Notes: generated from the letters alone by a model not told the origin. Counted from the stretch's first letter, positions 18,300 to 28,272 are shown. The stretch is DNA of 64,000 nucleotides from Marinifilaceae bacterium (GCA_025210485.1 JAOARN010000124.1:62001-126000); one strand, 5' to 3'. Numbers and translations are program-made.

Positions 18300-19637
18300 A
18301 TGCAAAGTTTACAAGCTATTTCGCCTATCGATGGCAGATACAGAGACAAGGTTGATGTATTAGGAGAATATTTTTCAGAATATGCTTTAATTAAGTACAG
18401 AGTACTTGTGGAGATTGAATATTTTATAGCTTTAACTAAAGTACCTCTTCCTCAGTTAGCAGATTTTGATTCTAATCTTGAAGATAAATTAAAAAGTATT
18501 TATACTGAATTCAGTTTAGATGATGCGAAAAGTATTAAGGAAATCGAAAAGGTTACCAATCATGATGTAAAAGCTGTTGAATATTTCATAAAAGAAAAGT
18601 TTGATGAACTAAAGCTTCAAAAGTACAAAGAGTTTATTCACTTTGGCCTTACTTCTCAAGATATAAACAACACTGCTACTCCATATTCTTTAAGAGATGC
18701 TTTCTATGATGTATACTACCCTTTAATCGATGAACTTATACACAAATTAGAAAGTCTTTCAGATGATTGGAAAGAAGTTTCAATGCTTGCAAGGACTCAT
18801 GGACAACCTGCATCTCCAACTAGATTAGGTAAAGAAATACAGGTATATGTATACAGACTGAAAAAACAGCTTGATCTTCTTAAGGCTGTTCCATGCTCTG
18901 CTAAATTTGGTGGTGCTACAGGTAATTTTAATGCACATCATGTTGCATATGAAAATATCGATTGGAAAAAATTTGGAAATAATTTTGTAAATAATATTCT
19001 AAAATTAGAAAGAGAACAAGTTACAACCCAAATATCAAACTACGATAATATGGGTGCAATCTTTGATAATCTAAAGAGAATAAATACTATTTTAGTTGAT
19101 TTAAATAGAGATTTTTGGACATATATCTCTATGAATTATTTCAAACAAAAGATAAAAAAAGGAGAAGTTGGTTCTTCTGCAATGCCTCATAAAGTTAATC
19201 CTATCGATTTTGAAAATTCAGAGGGTAACCTAGGTTTAGCAAACGCAACTTTCGAACACTTGGCTAGTAAACTACCTATTTCTAGACTACAGCGAGATTT
19301 AACCGATTCTACTGTATTGAGAAATATCGGTGTTCCTTTTGCTCACACAATTATCGCATTTAAATCTTTACTTAAAGGCTTAAATAAACTTATCATTTCA
19401 AAAGAGGTATTTGATGCTGATTTAGAAGCGAACTGGGCTGTTGTTGCAGAGGCAGTTCAAACTATTTTAAGAAGAGAAGGCTATCCTAATCCATACGAGG
19501 CTCTTAAAGCATTAACAAGAACTAACTCGCATATAACTAAAAATAGTATTGCTGAATTCATTGATACTTTAGAAATTGACAGTGAATTAAAAGAAAGATT
19601 AAAACAAATTAGTCCAGACAATTACACTGGCATTTAA
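18300..19637 (+). CDS. purB: Adenylosuccinate lyase
   Basis: Catalyses two purine-synthesis eliminations: SAICAR to AICAR and adenylosuccinate to AMP, each releasing fumarate. At 445 residues it belongs to the E. coli-like subgroup of the fumarase/aspartase superfamily. Visible motifs are [10 protein letters not shown] at the start, [44 protein letters not shown] with the catalytic His, and the signature loop [20 protein letters not shown]. It is followed by a hairpin terminator and is not linked to other purine genes here. Confidence 0.96.
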   Translation: MQSLQAISPIDGRYRDKVDVLGEYFSEYALIKYRVLVEIEYFIALTKVPLPQLADFDSNLEDKLKSIYTEFSLDDAKSIKEIEKVTNHDVKAVEYFIKEKFDELKLQKYKEFIHFGLTSQDINNTATPYSLRDAFYDVYYPLIDELIHKLESLSDDWKEVSMLARTHGQPASPTRLGKEIQVYVYRLKKQLDLLKAVPCSAKFGGATGNFNAHHVAYENIDWKKFGNNFVNNILKLEREQVTTQISNYDNMGAIFDNLKRINTILVDLNRDFWTYISMNYFKQKIKKGEVGSSAMPHKVNPIDFENSEGNLGLANATFEHLASKLPISRLQRDLTDSTVLRNIGVPFAHTIIAFKSLLKGLNKLIISKEVFDADLEANWAVVAEAVQTILRREGYPNPYEALKALTRTNSHITKNSIAEFIDTLEIDSELKERLKQISPDNYTGI

Positions 19638-19658
19638 TTTATAACATATATTTACATG

Positions 19659-19690
19659 GAAGCATGCAATTATTTTGCATGCTTTCTTTC
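19659..19690 (+). terminator. purB terminator
   Basis: AAGCATGCAA and TTGCATGCTT form a 10-bp stem followed by TCTTTC. It sits 20 bases after the purB stop and inside the potential 5' extension of the mnmA frame, which argues for the downstream mnmA start. Confidence 0.7.
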
Positions 19691-19732
19691 AATTATTATT
19701 TTGACTTAACACACAGCTTAAAAGATCTACAA

Positions 19733-20905
19733 ATGAAAAAAAAAGTGGTTATTGGATTATCTGGAGGTGTAGACTCAAGTGTTGCTGCATACCTACTAAA
19801 AGATCAAGGATATGAGGTAGAAGCATTATTTATGCAAAACTGGAATGATACAGTTGGCTTAAAATCTGAAGAATGTCCATTCGAACAGGATATACTTTTT
19901 GCAAAGATGGTTGCCAAGAAATTAGATATTCCATTTCATTTTGTTGACTTAAGCGAAGAATATAGGGCTAGAGTTGTTGACTATATGTTTGATGAATATA
20001 AAAAAGGAAATACTCCTAACCCTGATGTTTTATGTAATAGAGAAATAAAGTTTGATGTCTTTCTTGACAAAGCCCTTGAACTAGGAGCTGATTATGTGGC
20101 AACTGGTCACTACTGCCAGAAAGAAACAATTGAGATAAATGGAATTGAAACTCACCGACTTATCGCAGGTGCTGACAATAATAAAGATCAAAGCTATTTC
20201 CTATGTCAATTATCTCAGAAACAACTTGCTAAAAGCTTATTCCCAATTGGTCATTTAGAAAAGCCAGAAGTAAGAGAAATTGCAAGAAGGGAAAAATTAG
20301 CTTCTGCGGAGAAAAAAGATTCACAAGGAATTTGTTTCGTGGGAAAAGTAGATCTACCTGTATTTCTTCAACAAAAATTATCCGCAAAAACTGGAAATAT
20401 AATTGAAATCCCAGAGGATCAGGCTAAGAATATTATTCCTCAAAATACTGATTATAAATCATTGAGCAATAAATACAATTTCCAACCAGAACATGGACAA
20501 ATAGTAGGTCAACATAATGGAGCTCATTTCTATACTGTTGGTCAAAGAAAAGGTCTTAATGTAGGTGGTAAGGCTGAACCATTATTTGTAATTGGCACAG
20601 ATGTCGAAAAAAACATTATCTATGTAGGTATGGGAAAATCTCATTCACTACTCTTCCGTAAATCACTATTTATTCCTAATTCTGAGATTCACTGGATACG
20701 TCCTGATCTTGAAATAGAAAATAATAGCTCAATGGATTTTGATATTCGTATAAGATATAGACAAGCACTCCAAAAAGGTAAACTTCACCGAACAGACGAA
20801 GGAATATACATTGAATTTGAACAATGGCAAAGGGCTGTAGTTGCAGGTCAGTTTGCAGCATGGTACAAAAACAATGAATTAGTAGGTTCTGGTGTAATAG
20901 AATAA
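19733..20905 (+). CDS. mnmA: tRNA-specific 2-thiouridylase
   Basis: Transfers sulfur to U34 of tRNA Lys, Glu and Gln (2-thiouridine at the wobble position), using ATP. The start is placed at the ATG giving [17 protein letters not shown]; the open frame extends 69 bases further up but runs through the purB terminator. The 390-residue product has the PP-loop SGGVDSS (residues 9-15), the [12 protein letters not shown] block with the first catalytic cysteine, GHYCQ, the second catalytic cysteine in SQGICFVGK, and the C-terminal beta-barrel ([28 protein letters not shown]). Convergent with the next gene. Confidence 0.95.
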   Translation: MKKKVVIGLSGGVDSSVAAYLLKDQGYEVEALFMQNWNDTVGLKSEECPFEQDILFAKMVAKKLDIPFHFVDLSEEYRARVVDYMFDEYKKGNTPNPDVLCNREIKFDVFLDKALELGADYVATGHYCQKETIEINGIETHRLIAGADNNKDQSYFLCQLSQKQLAKSLFPIGHLEKPEVREIARREKLASAEKKDSQGICFVGKVDLPVFLQQKLSAKTGNIIEIPEDQAKNIIPQNTDYKSLSNKYNFQPEHGQIVGQHNGAHFYTVGQRKGLNVGGKAEPLFVIGTDVEKNIIYVGMGKSHSLLFRKSLFIPNSEIHWIRPDLEIENNSSMDFDIRIRYRQALQKGKLHRTDEGIYIEFEQWQRAVVAGQFAAWYKNNELVGSGVIE

Positions 20906-20912
20906 ATTAACT

Positions 20913-20999
20913 AAAAAAAAAGAAACAGCTCGTATAATTTCTTGTAATTGGTTATTGCATGGGAAAAATTCGAGGAGGTAAGAAATTATAACGAGCTGT
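20913..20999 (-). terminator. Long-stem terminator with a 36-base loop, between convergent genes
   Basis: Arms at 20925-20943 and 20980-20999 pair over about 19 bp with a single bulge. On the minus strand the structure is followed by a run of Us (plus-strand A-run 20913-20921), placing it as the terminator of the OmpA/LysM gene. The loop is unusually long for a terminator and contains GAGGAGGT on the + strand (ACCTCCTC on the minus strand). Confidence 0.6.
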
Positions 21000-21009
21000 T
21001 GGATATAAT

Positions 21010-22932
21010 TCAATCACTAAAAGGAATTAGTATAAATTCGTTTTTTGCTAACATAAATTCTCTTTTCTTATTAGCAATTATGATTTTTTTAGGGTCTATA
21101 TTGTAAATTGACGACACATCTTGGATTGTTTCTCCAGATTTTACCCTATAAATATCTTTAATACCAACATAGGCCATATTAGAAAAATCATTTTTTGGAA
21201 AAATACTATTTATTTTTATTAGCTCATCCAAACTATGATTATACACACCAGCTAGTTGCAAATAATCTTTAAATATATTTGTTTTTATCCGAACCAAAGT
21301 TCCGAAAGGGAAATTACCGTATCCATAATAAAAAGTTGTATATCTATGTTTATAAAGCATTGGAGAGTCTGTTTCGTTCTCACCTTCCAAAATGTAAACG
21401 TATGAACGTATCATTTTATCTTTATCCATCTTCTCTAATTGATTCCTGATATTATTGCATCTTTCATATGCAACATTGTAATTATGTCTATCGTAACCAG
21501 TAGTATCTGTTCCGCTTTTAATAAATACAGTAACCCCTTTAGCATCTAAAAATCTTAAAGTATCCAAAATTCCGGTAAGTGCTGGCTCAAATATATAATC
21601 ATAATTTGTTTCACCTGTCAAAAACAAGAGCTCTCTATCATTCAATGGATAGAGCTTATTTAAAGAGAAATAATCTTCACTATCATCAAAACTTTGAACC
21701 TGACTTAAATCCTCTTTCAACACCTCTGGCTCCTCAACCTGTTCAGCAACAACAAGCTTAGGTTTTAGCAAAGGTTCAGGTTCTATCTTTTCTTCTATCG
21801 TGGCAATTGGGTTTTCAATTATGGGTTCTGGTTCTGCCTTAGTTTCAGGTATTCTTATCTCAGCTTCCTTTTTCACTTTTCCGTCAAAATTATATATATC
21901 CATCACAGCCAATTTGCTATCACTAATTGCTATACCTTTTTTATTTCCTGGCATCCAATTAAAGGCATAGTCGTCCCCAGAGGTATTCATAGCTGATATA
22001 TTCTTTAGTTTCTTTCTCTGTTCTCCTGTATAATAGATATCGAATTGTCCTTTACCGTCCCTACCATTCGAGCTGAAAAACAAGAGACTATCTAATGTAG
22101 AAGGAAATATTTCATCAAATACAGAATTTACATTATCTCCAAGTAATACAGGTTTAGACCATTTTTTTCGCTTAAGCTTCTTCATATAATAGATATCCCA
22201 ACCCCCATAACCTCTAATATCATCACTGCAATAATACAAGACTTTATTTTTTTCATCATAGAAAGGCATGGCACAACTATAAAAGAATGAATTGTTATTA
22301 AACCGAGGCATATTCTTTCCTTTAATTTGAATATTAAAAATTCTATCTTTAGGATAATAATAGGTAATTAATTCTGATCCATCCTTGGTAGTTTGAACTG
22401 AGACAATTGTTTTCTTTCTTTCATCTAAAACCTTGGTAGGCTTCCAAATTTTCACTTCATCATTCTCTATTTTCGCAGCAACAGATCTCATATTTTTGTA
22501 ATCATCAAAAAAGTAATGTAACTGCTCCAATACCTTTATATCCTTTTTTTCAAATTTCACAGGAATAGACTTAATATCAACAGTTTCCTTAGAAAAGTCA
22601 ACATGCTGAGTTGCTGAAATTATAACCTTTTGAATATCTTCTTCTCTGTTTACATACTTAAGTCGAGGATTTGGAACTCTCGAAGCTTGTCCTATCTGAA
22701 TAAGAGAAAAATAATACATTTTAACATCTGCAACTTTAGCTTTATCTGCATTTATTTTTATGTAACTATCGTAAATATCAACTAATTTTGCATAGTCCCT
22801 TTTTTGATACAATTTAGCTACTCTGACAGATATACTTTTTGGTGATGCATAACAAACAGTTTTATATTTAAGTTGAACAGATATGATCGTAATTAAAACT
22901 GCTACTAATTTAAGAACTATACTTTTGTTCAT
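21010..22932 (-). CDS. PD40/OmpA-like/LysM envelope protein
   Basis: A 640-residue exported protein (N-terminal hydrophobic segment LVAVLITIISVQL). Residues about 30-180 are helical and TPR-like (VAKLYQKRDYAKLVDIYDSYI). Residues about 195-345 contain WD40-like beta-propeller (PD40) segments such as LYYCSDDIRGYGGWDIYYMKK and LFFSSNGRDGKGQFDIYY. A Pro/Glu-rich linker (about 375-410) leads to an OmpA-like segment (VTVFIKSGTDTTGYDRHNYN...YERCNNIRNQL) that could bind peptidoglycan. The last 50 residues are a LysM domain (YRVKSGETIQDVSSIYNIDP). The architecture resembles PD40/OmpA proteins encoded beside type IX secretion substrates. It shares direction with the type B-sorted gene upstream, 74 bases away. 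Confidence 0.72.
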   Translation of the reverse strand: MNKSIVLKLVAVLITIISVQLKYKTVCYASPKSISVRVAKLYQKRDYAKLVDIYDSYIKINADKAKVADVKMYYFSLIQIGQASRVPNPRLKYVNREEDIQKVIISATQHVDFSKETVDIKSIPVKFEKKDIKVLEQLHYFFDDYKNMRSVAAKIENDEVKIWKPTKVLDERKKTIVSVQTTKDGSELITYYYPKDRIFNIQIKGKNMPRFNNNSFFYSCAMPFYDEKNKVLYYCSDDIRGYGGWDIYYMKKLKRKKWSKPVLLGDNVNSVFDEIFPSTLDSLLFFSSNGRDGKGQFDIYYTGEQRKKLKNISAMNTSGDDYAFNWMPGNKKGIAISDSKLAVMDIYNFDGKVKKEAEIRIPETKAEPEPIIENPIATIEEKIEPEPLLKPKLVVAEQVEEPEVLKEDLSQVQSFDDSEDYFSLNKLYPLNDRELLFLTGETNYDYIFEPALTGILDTLRFLDAKGVTVFIKSGTDTTGYDRHNYNVAYERCNNIRNQLEKMDKDKMIRSYVYILEGENETDSPMLYKHRYTTFYYGYGNFPFGTLVRIKTNIFKDYLQLAGVYNHSLDELIKINSIFPKNDFSNMAYVGIKDIYRVKSGETIQDVSSIYNIDPKKIIIANKKREFMLAKNEFILIPFSD

Positions 22933-23006
22933 AGTTTTGATTATTAATTATTGATAGTAAAATTGGAAACATCTATGCGTTTTAAAATATTTTATTCCTA
23001 ATAGAA

Positions 23007-24218
23007 CTAATTATATCTAACTACCTCAATCATACCTTTTTTATCAATTAATCTACCATTCTTCTTCACCACCTTAAGAAAATAATAATATGTTCCATTT
23101 TTAAATTCTTTGAAATCAAATGAATTATCATAATTATTACTTGTATATATATCAAATCCGAGATTATCGTATATTAACAACTTTACCGATTGAAAATTAT
23201 GGATATCAGGAACAATAAATTTGGTGGTTGACTTTGGACTATCTGCAACTACAATATTGAATATTTGAAAATCATTTTCCTCTTCATCAAATCCAAGGTA
23301 GGTTTTTATCAGTCCCAATACACCTTTATTGAATTTATCATTGGAATTTATGTAATAACTATTAAGATCATTCTCAATATCGCGGGTCACCTTATAATTA
23401 TCATCAAGTTGACTAAGATAATCCCACATCAGGATTGCAGAGAATTTCTTATCGCCTTTTTCATCTATTTCATTATCAATAAAACTCTCATCTAATCCCA
23501 AACTAAAATTGAAACTAGAATTTTCATTAGAGGAATTTATCTGCCATCCTGAATTAGAAATAAATTCGAGCATAGAATTAGGATTTTGTTTTTTCCACAA
23601 ATCGACAACATTTTTATTAAAGTTTACGGTAAGTTCAGTATCTTCAGTAATATCATTAACTTTTATAGGACTATAAGTTTCAATATCTCCAACGGGAAAC
23701 ACATAAGAATTCCCACTTATAACAGTTTGCTTTAATGGTGCACATATATAACTCTTATTCTGCAAATTATCATTAAAACGAATATCAATATCTTGACCCA
23801 AATGTAATTGGCATTGGTTATAACAAATTATTTTTCCTGAATTTAACTCTAAAACATCCGAAACACTGACATTCCCTTCTATTTTAAGATTAGCATCATA
23901 CATAAATAAATTAAGATTAGCTAATTTCAAGTTAGCTGCATTCAAGTAACTTTCGGCTGAACCTTTAAGGTAAATTGACCCTTCCGAAAAATCAGAAAAT
24001 TCACTCAAAGATATAGTGTTTTCATTTTCATTAATAAAATACAGACTACCAGAACAGGAGATGCCCTCTTTAGACTGATCTATCAAATCCCCTGCAATAC
24101 ACATACTTGTTCCAATATGCATAGATGTATTTATATTAAAAACATTAGTTTTTTGCGCGAAAGCAATATTAGGCAGACTAATAACTCCTAGTAATAAAAA
24201 ATATAATAACTTTTTCAT
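23007..24218 (-). CDS. Exported protein with gliding-motility-type (type B) C-terminal sorting domain
   Basis: A 403-residue protein with a signal peptide (LLYFLLLGVISLPNIAFAQ). The middle is beta-rich and repetitive (YLNAANLKLANLNLFMYDANLKIEGNVSV), suggesting a beta-helix or layered domain. The last about 85 residues (FIVPDIHNFQSVKLLIYD through NGTYYYFLKVVKKNGR to KGMIEVVRY) match the T9SS type B (CHU_C-like, gliding motility-associated) sorting domain. It is therefore predicted to be secreted through T9SS. Cell-surface role unknown. Probably cotranscribed with the PD40/OmpA/LysM gene that follows. Confidence 0.72.
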   Translation of the reverse strand: MKKLLYFLLLGVISLPNIAFAQKTNVFNINTSMHIGTSMCIAGDLIDQSKEGISCSGSLYFINENENTISLSEFSDFSEGSIYLKGSAESYLNAANLKLANLNLFMYDANLKIEGNVSVSDVLELNSGKIICYNQCQLHLGQDIDIRFNDNLQNKSYICAPLKQTVISGNSYVFPVGDIETYSPIKVNDITEDTELTVNFNKNVVDLWKKQNPNSMLEFISNSGWQINSSNENSSFNFSLGLDESFIDNEIDEKGDKKFSAILMWDYLSQLDDNYKVTRDIENDLNSYYINSNDKFNKGVLGLIKTYLGFDEEENDFQIFNIVVADSPKSTTKFIVPDIHNFQSVKLLIYDNLGFDIYTSNNYDNSFDFKEFKNGTYYYFLKVVKKNGRLIDKKGMIEVVRYN

Positions 24219-24945
24219 AATCTCTCAATTTTTACTAATAGACTACATCATAGTATATTCTTTTCAGAAAATTTTTAACATTAAATGATTTAATATTAGC
24301 ATATCTGATGAATTTACTTTTCTTACAGCTTACAAACACTATTTGTAATTAGAAATCTTTTGGCAGCATTTTTTATCTGTTTACGAATGTTTTAAAAAAA
24401 AGTTTCAAAAAAGGGGAGGATTTATTTCTGAAAAAAAACACTTAGATGGTAAAAATTTGATAAGCACTAAACTCATATTAATGAATATAGTGCATCCAAT
24501 AGAAATGTATCAGTTTAGGTTTTATTAATATTATGATACTCAATACAAATTCGAATATTAGAATCTATATTAATTTCTAAAAAATTTCTTATTCTACTTT
24601 ATTTTAGCTTACTTTGAGACAAGCAAACTATAATAGATAAATAGGCTTATCAAATAAAATAATTGTAATTTAAGCATGAGTATTTTACAAATTATGATTA
24701 ATTTAAAGCATAATATCTGACTATAAAAAGACATATCTAAACTGTTTTCTTTTATGATTTTATAAAAAAAAGAGGCAAAAGTTTAGATTTTTCAAACTAC
24801 TTAAATTTGACTTATATTTTATTTATCGCAAAATGAAATTAATAATTAAATGATTCACAATACTGTTTCATAATATGAATTGAATTCGAACCTGTCATAA
24901 ATCTCCATTCAGAAGCTAACTTAAACTACAAATATCTGATATAAT
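24219..24945. other. Intergenic region upstream of the ftsZ pair
   Basis: More than 700 bases with no supported gene on either strand. A possible -7 element for the ftsZ unit (TAAATTTG, 24802-24809) is the only signal recognised. ftsA/ftsQ, which usually precede ftsZ in this phylum, are absent. Confidence 0.5.
24802..24809 (+). promoter_or_regulatory. Possible -7 element for the ftsZ unit
   Basis: TAAATTTG fits TAnnTTTG about 137 bases before the first ftsZ start. No TTTG at standard spacing upstream was found. Confidence 0.3.
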
Positions 24946-26244
24946 ATGAGAGTAGACATATTACCTTTGAAAGTTGACGAAAAACAATCGTCAATTATAA
25001 AATTGATCGGAGTTGGTGGAGGCGGAAGCAATGCAGTTGAGTATATGTATAATAAGGGAATAGAAGGAGTTGACTTTGTAATCTGTAATACAGATGTACA
25101 AGCTCTAAATAATAGTAAAATTCCTACAAAGATACAATTAGGAGAAAGCTTAACAGAAGGCAGGGGAGCAGGTAACAGACCCAATAAAGGTGAAGAAAGT
25201 GCAATTGAGAGTTTAGATAAAATAGATAATATTTTATCTAACAACACTAAAATGATATTCATTACAGCTGGTATGGGTGGTGGAACTGGTACAGGTGCAG
25301 CTCCTATAATTGCAAAAATTGCAAAAGAACGTAATATTTTATGTGTTGCAATTGTAACTATTCCATTTGAGTTTGAAGGAAGCAAAAGAATAGATCAAGC
25401 CATAGAAGGAATTTCAAAATTAGATAACATCGTTGATGCTCTATTGATAATAAACAATGAGAAATTGCGAAAGATGTTTGGTGACCGAAAATTATCTGAC
25501 GCATTTAAGATGGCTGACAATGTATTAGGTTCGGCAGCAAAGAGCATAGCTGAGATTATAACAGGAACAGGTTACATAAATGTTGACTTTGCAGATATTG
25601 AAACAGTGATGCGAAATAGTGGTGTTGCGGTAATGGGTTCGGCAAAAGCAGAAGGAAAAGATAGAGCAATTATTGCAGTTAAAGAAGCACTTAAATCTCC
25701 GCTATTGAACAACAGTAATATCAGAGGAGCAAAGAATATCCTATTGAATATAAAATCAGGAAAAGATGAAATAAAAATGTCTGAAATTACAATAATAACA
25801 GATTATATAAGTTCAATAATTGGAGTAGATGCAAACATAATATGGGGAAATAGTTATGATTCAAGCCTAAATAGGGAATTAAACATAACCATAATTGCCA
25901 CAGCTTTTCAAAAGACAACGAACAACAATTGTGTAAAAATAAAAACTAAGCTTAATCATATTGAAACTAAGCCCAACAAAGATATAAAAAGAGTAAGCCA
26001 AATATCATATAAGGAGAAATTTAAAATGCCAGAAACCCCAATAGATACAAAATTTGAACTAGAGAATAAAGAAAAAATACGACGACAAGCCTTGAAAGAA
26101 AAGTTTGAAAAAGAAAAAATTAAAGAAGAAATCGAGAAAAAAAGAAACAGCAACAAGCCTGATTTTAAAAGATTTAAAAACATCGATGCATGGTTAGCCA
26201 AAAAATTTGGTGAATTTTTTGATAACTCAGACACTGTTATGTAA
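24946..26244 (+). CDS. ftsZ: FtsZ paralogue 1 (tubulin-like GTPase)
   Basis: A 432-residue FtsZ with all GTPase elements: the N-terminal GVGGGGSNAV, the tubulin signature GMGGGTGTGAAP (about residues 110-120), the PFEFEG segment, and the T7 synergy loop NVDFADIETVM with both catalytic aspartates. After the GTPase and C-terminal core (ends near residue 325, IIATAF) comes a lysine/glutamate-rich linker and a C-terminal segment (WLAKKFGEFFD) that differs from its neighbour's. Polymerises under the membrane at midcell in family members. It is more divergent from general FtsZ than the second copy (for example ERNILCVAIVT). The second copy starts 49 bases downstream. Whether it divides cells, modulates the other copy or does something else cannot be read from sequence. 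Confidence 0.93.
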   Translation: MRVDILPLKVDEKQSSIIKLIGVGGGGSNAVEYMYNKGIEGVDFVICNTDVQALNNSKIPTKIQLGESLTEGRGAGNRPNKGEESAIESLDKIDNILSNNTKMIFITAGMGGGTGTGAAPIIAKIAKERNILCVAIVTIPFEFEGSKRIDQAIEGISKLDNIVDALLIINNEKLRKMFGDRKLSDAFKMADNVLGSAAKSIAEIITGTGYINVDFADIETVMRNSGVAVMGSAKAEGKDRAIIAVKEALKSPLLNNSNIRGAKNILLNIKSGKDEIKMSEITIITDYISSIIGVDANIIWGNSYDSSLNRELNITIIATAFQKTTNNNCVKIKTKLNHIETKPNKDIKRVSQISYKEKFKMPETPIDTKFELENKEKIRRQALKEKFEKEKIKEEIEKKRNSNKPDFKRFKNIDAWLAKKFGEFFDNSDTVM

Positions 26245-26293
26245 GTATTTTTTTCCAATTTTGCATTAAACAACACAAAAAGATTATCTGTTC

Positions 26294-27529
26294 ATGAGTG
26301 AAGAATTAATTGACTTTGAATTAAAGCAAACTGAATCATCCATAATTAAAGTTATTGGAGTTGGAGGAGGTGGTGGTAATGCAGTAAATTACATGTTTCA
26401 ACAAGGCATCAAAGATGTAGACTTTGTAATTTGTAATACTGATGCCCAAGCACTTGAAAATAGCATGATTCCTACAAAAATTCAACTAGGAGAATCTCTT
26501 ACAGAGGGACGAGGTGCTGGAAATAAACCTGAGAGAGGTGAACAATCTGCTATAGAAAATCTAGACGATGTTATTGAAGTTTTGTCAGATAATACAAAAA
26601 TGGTATTCATCACGGCAGGAATGGGTGGTGGCACAGGGACTGGAGCCGCTCCTATTATAGCAAAGGCCGCCAAAGAAATGGGAATTCTTACAGTAGGTAT
26701 TGTCACAATCCCATTTAAATTTGAAGGACTTCAAAGATTTAGCCAAGCAATAGAAGGAACAAATAAATTGAAAGAAAATGTTGACTCATTGCTTGTAATA
26801 AATAATGAAAAACTTAGTCAAATCTATGGAGATTTAAAATTATCAACAGCCTTCTCTAAAGCTGATGATGTCTTAGCAACTGCTGCAAAAGGTATTGCTG
26901 AAATAATCACTCTTCATGGATACATCAATGTTGACTTCGAAGATGTTAAAACCGTAATGACCGATAGTGGTGTTGCTGTTATGGGATCTGCCGTATCGGA
27001 AGGTTCCGACAGAGCTATAAATGCTATCCAAGAAGCTCTTACATCACCACTACTTAATAGTAATGATGTAAAAGGTGCAAGAGATATTCTTTTGAATATT
27101 ACTTCAGGATCGGAAGAGGTTACGATGGACGAAGTTGGTCAAATTACAACTTACGTACAACAAGCTGTTGGTGATAGCGCATCGATTATCTGGGGTACAG
27201 GTCAAGATGAATCTATTGGCGATAAAGTCTCTGTAACCATTATAGCAACAGGCTTTGGAGATAGTGATATTAATTTGGATTTAGCAAGTACACATCCTCA
27301 AAATAATATCAATATAACAAGACGATCGAATCAAGAAAACAAATTTGAATCAGCTCAAACCAAAAGAAGCGATTGGACTGGTTTGAACAATAATGAAATA
27401 TCTGAAATAGAAAACACACCTGCCTATCTTAGAAAAAATAATACAAATAACAATCAATCAAACAACAGATATAATAGCAGGAATTATAAAACTGGAAATG
27501 TTGTTAAGTTTAATTTAGAAGATGATTAA
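26294..27529 (+). CDS. ftsZ: FtsZ paralogue 2 (cell division GTPase)
   Basis: A 411-residue FtsZ, collinear with the upstream copy over the core. It has GVGGGGGNAVN, GMGGGTGTGAAP, PFKFEG and the T7 loop NVDFEDVKTVM (catalytic Asp residues kept). Its tail differs: TPAYLRK, a motif common in Bacteroidota FtsZ tails, then an Asn-rich stretch and VVKFNLEDD. It is followed 48 bases later by yqeY, the usual downstream partner of ftsZ in Bacteroidota. By context and tail this is the better candidate for the ancestral division protein, but both copies look active. Confidence 0.94.
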   Translation: MSEELIDFELKQTESSIIKVIGVGGGGGNAVNYMFQQGIKDVDFVICNTDAQALENSMIPTKIQLGESLTEGRGAGNKPERGEQSAIENLDDVIEVLSDNTKMVFITAGMGGGTGTGAAPIIAKAAKEMGILTVGIVTIPFKFEGLQRFSQAIEGTNKLKENVDSLLVINNEKLSQIYGDLKLSTAFSKADDVLATAAKGIAEIITLHGYINVDFEDVKTVMTDSGVAVMGSAVSEGSDRAINAIQEALTSPLLNSNDVKGARDILLNITSGSEEVTMDEVGQITTYVQQAVGDSASIIWGTGQDESIGDKVSVTIIATGFGDSDINLDLASTHPQNNINITRRSNQENKFESAQTKRSDWTGLNNNEISEIENTPAYLRKNNTNNNQSNNRYNSRNYKTGNVVKFNLEDD

Positions 27530-27577
27530 AATCTCATAATATTTTCTACAAAAAGAATAATAACATTATATTAAGTC

Positions 27578-28024
27578 ATGACAATCTTAGAACAAATAAC
27601 AGCTGATTTGAAATCAGCAATGAAAGAAAAAAACAAAGATAAACTTCAAGCTATAAGATCTATAAAAACTGCTTTCACCTTAGAGATGACAAAAACTGGC
27701 GCCTCAGAAATAAGTGATGCAGATGCAATGAAAATAATTCAAAAATTATCGAAACAAAGAAAGGATTCAGCTGATACCTATAAAGAAGGCAACAGAGAAG
27801 ATTTAGCAGAAAAAGAACTTGTCGAACTTGAATTCATACAGGTTTATCTTCCAAAACAACTTAGCGAGGAAGAGATTGAAGTAGAAGTAAAAAATATTGT
27901 AGAAGAAACAGGAGCTAGCTCAATGAAAGAAATGGGAAAAGTAATGGGTATAGCATCAAAAAAATTAGCAGGAAAAGCAGATGGTAAGTTAATTTCTGTA
28001 ATAGTTAAGAAATTACTTTCATAA
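27578..28024 (+). CDS. yqeY: GatB/YqeY domain-containing protein
   Basis: A 148-residue protein spanning the YqeY domain: N-terminal DLKSAMKEKNKDKLQAIRSIKTA, central IIQKLSKQRKDSADTYKEGNREDLAEKE, and C-terminal MKEMGKVMGIASKKLAGKADGKLIS. The domain resembles the tRNA-binding tail of GatB, but stand-alone YqeY proteins have no settled function. It is the last gene of the ftsZ unit and is followed by an 18-bp hairpin. Confidence 0.9.
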   Translation: MTILEQITADLKSAMKEKNKDKLQAIRSIKTAFTLEMTKTGASEISDADAMKIIQKLSKQRKDSADTYKEGNREDLAEKELVELEFIQVYLPKQLSEEEIEVEVKNIVEETGASSMKEMGKVMGIASKKLAGKADGKLISVIVKKLLS

Positions 28025-28033
28025 CACTCCATA

Positions 28034-28082
28034 ATATTATCAAGATTAAATTACGGTAATACTTATTTAATCTTGATAATAT
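28034..28082 (+). terminator. Hairpin after yqeY
   Basis: An 18-bp perfect stem, ATATTATCAAGATTAAAT with its complement, has a 13-base loop and begins 10 bases after the yqeY stop. AT-rich, with no strong T-run. Confidence 0.55.
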
Positions 28083-28272
28083 CTAAATTCCCAAAATTAT
28101 CCTCCTCAGCTTTCATGCTGCTATAGTAAAAAATTAAACACAACAACTAAAAGACCACCGTACAGTAAAGAAATATCGAAGTTGAAAAAAATTTAATTTA
28201 AATAAAAACCCCTATAAAATAATACATTTACACTAAATTATAATTATTATCCATGTATTTTTTTACTAAAGT

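Noticed and set aside
19664-19732. Upstream extension of mnmA
   Set aside because: It includes the purB terminator and would put 23 unrelated residues before the universal PP-loop start.
24921-25385. 154-codon open frame antisense to ftsZ paralogue 1 (also 25956-26276 and 26482-26706)
   Set aside because: Shadow of the conserved Gly/Ala/Thr-rich FtsZ core; low-complexity Pro/Ser translation without start signals.
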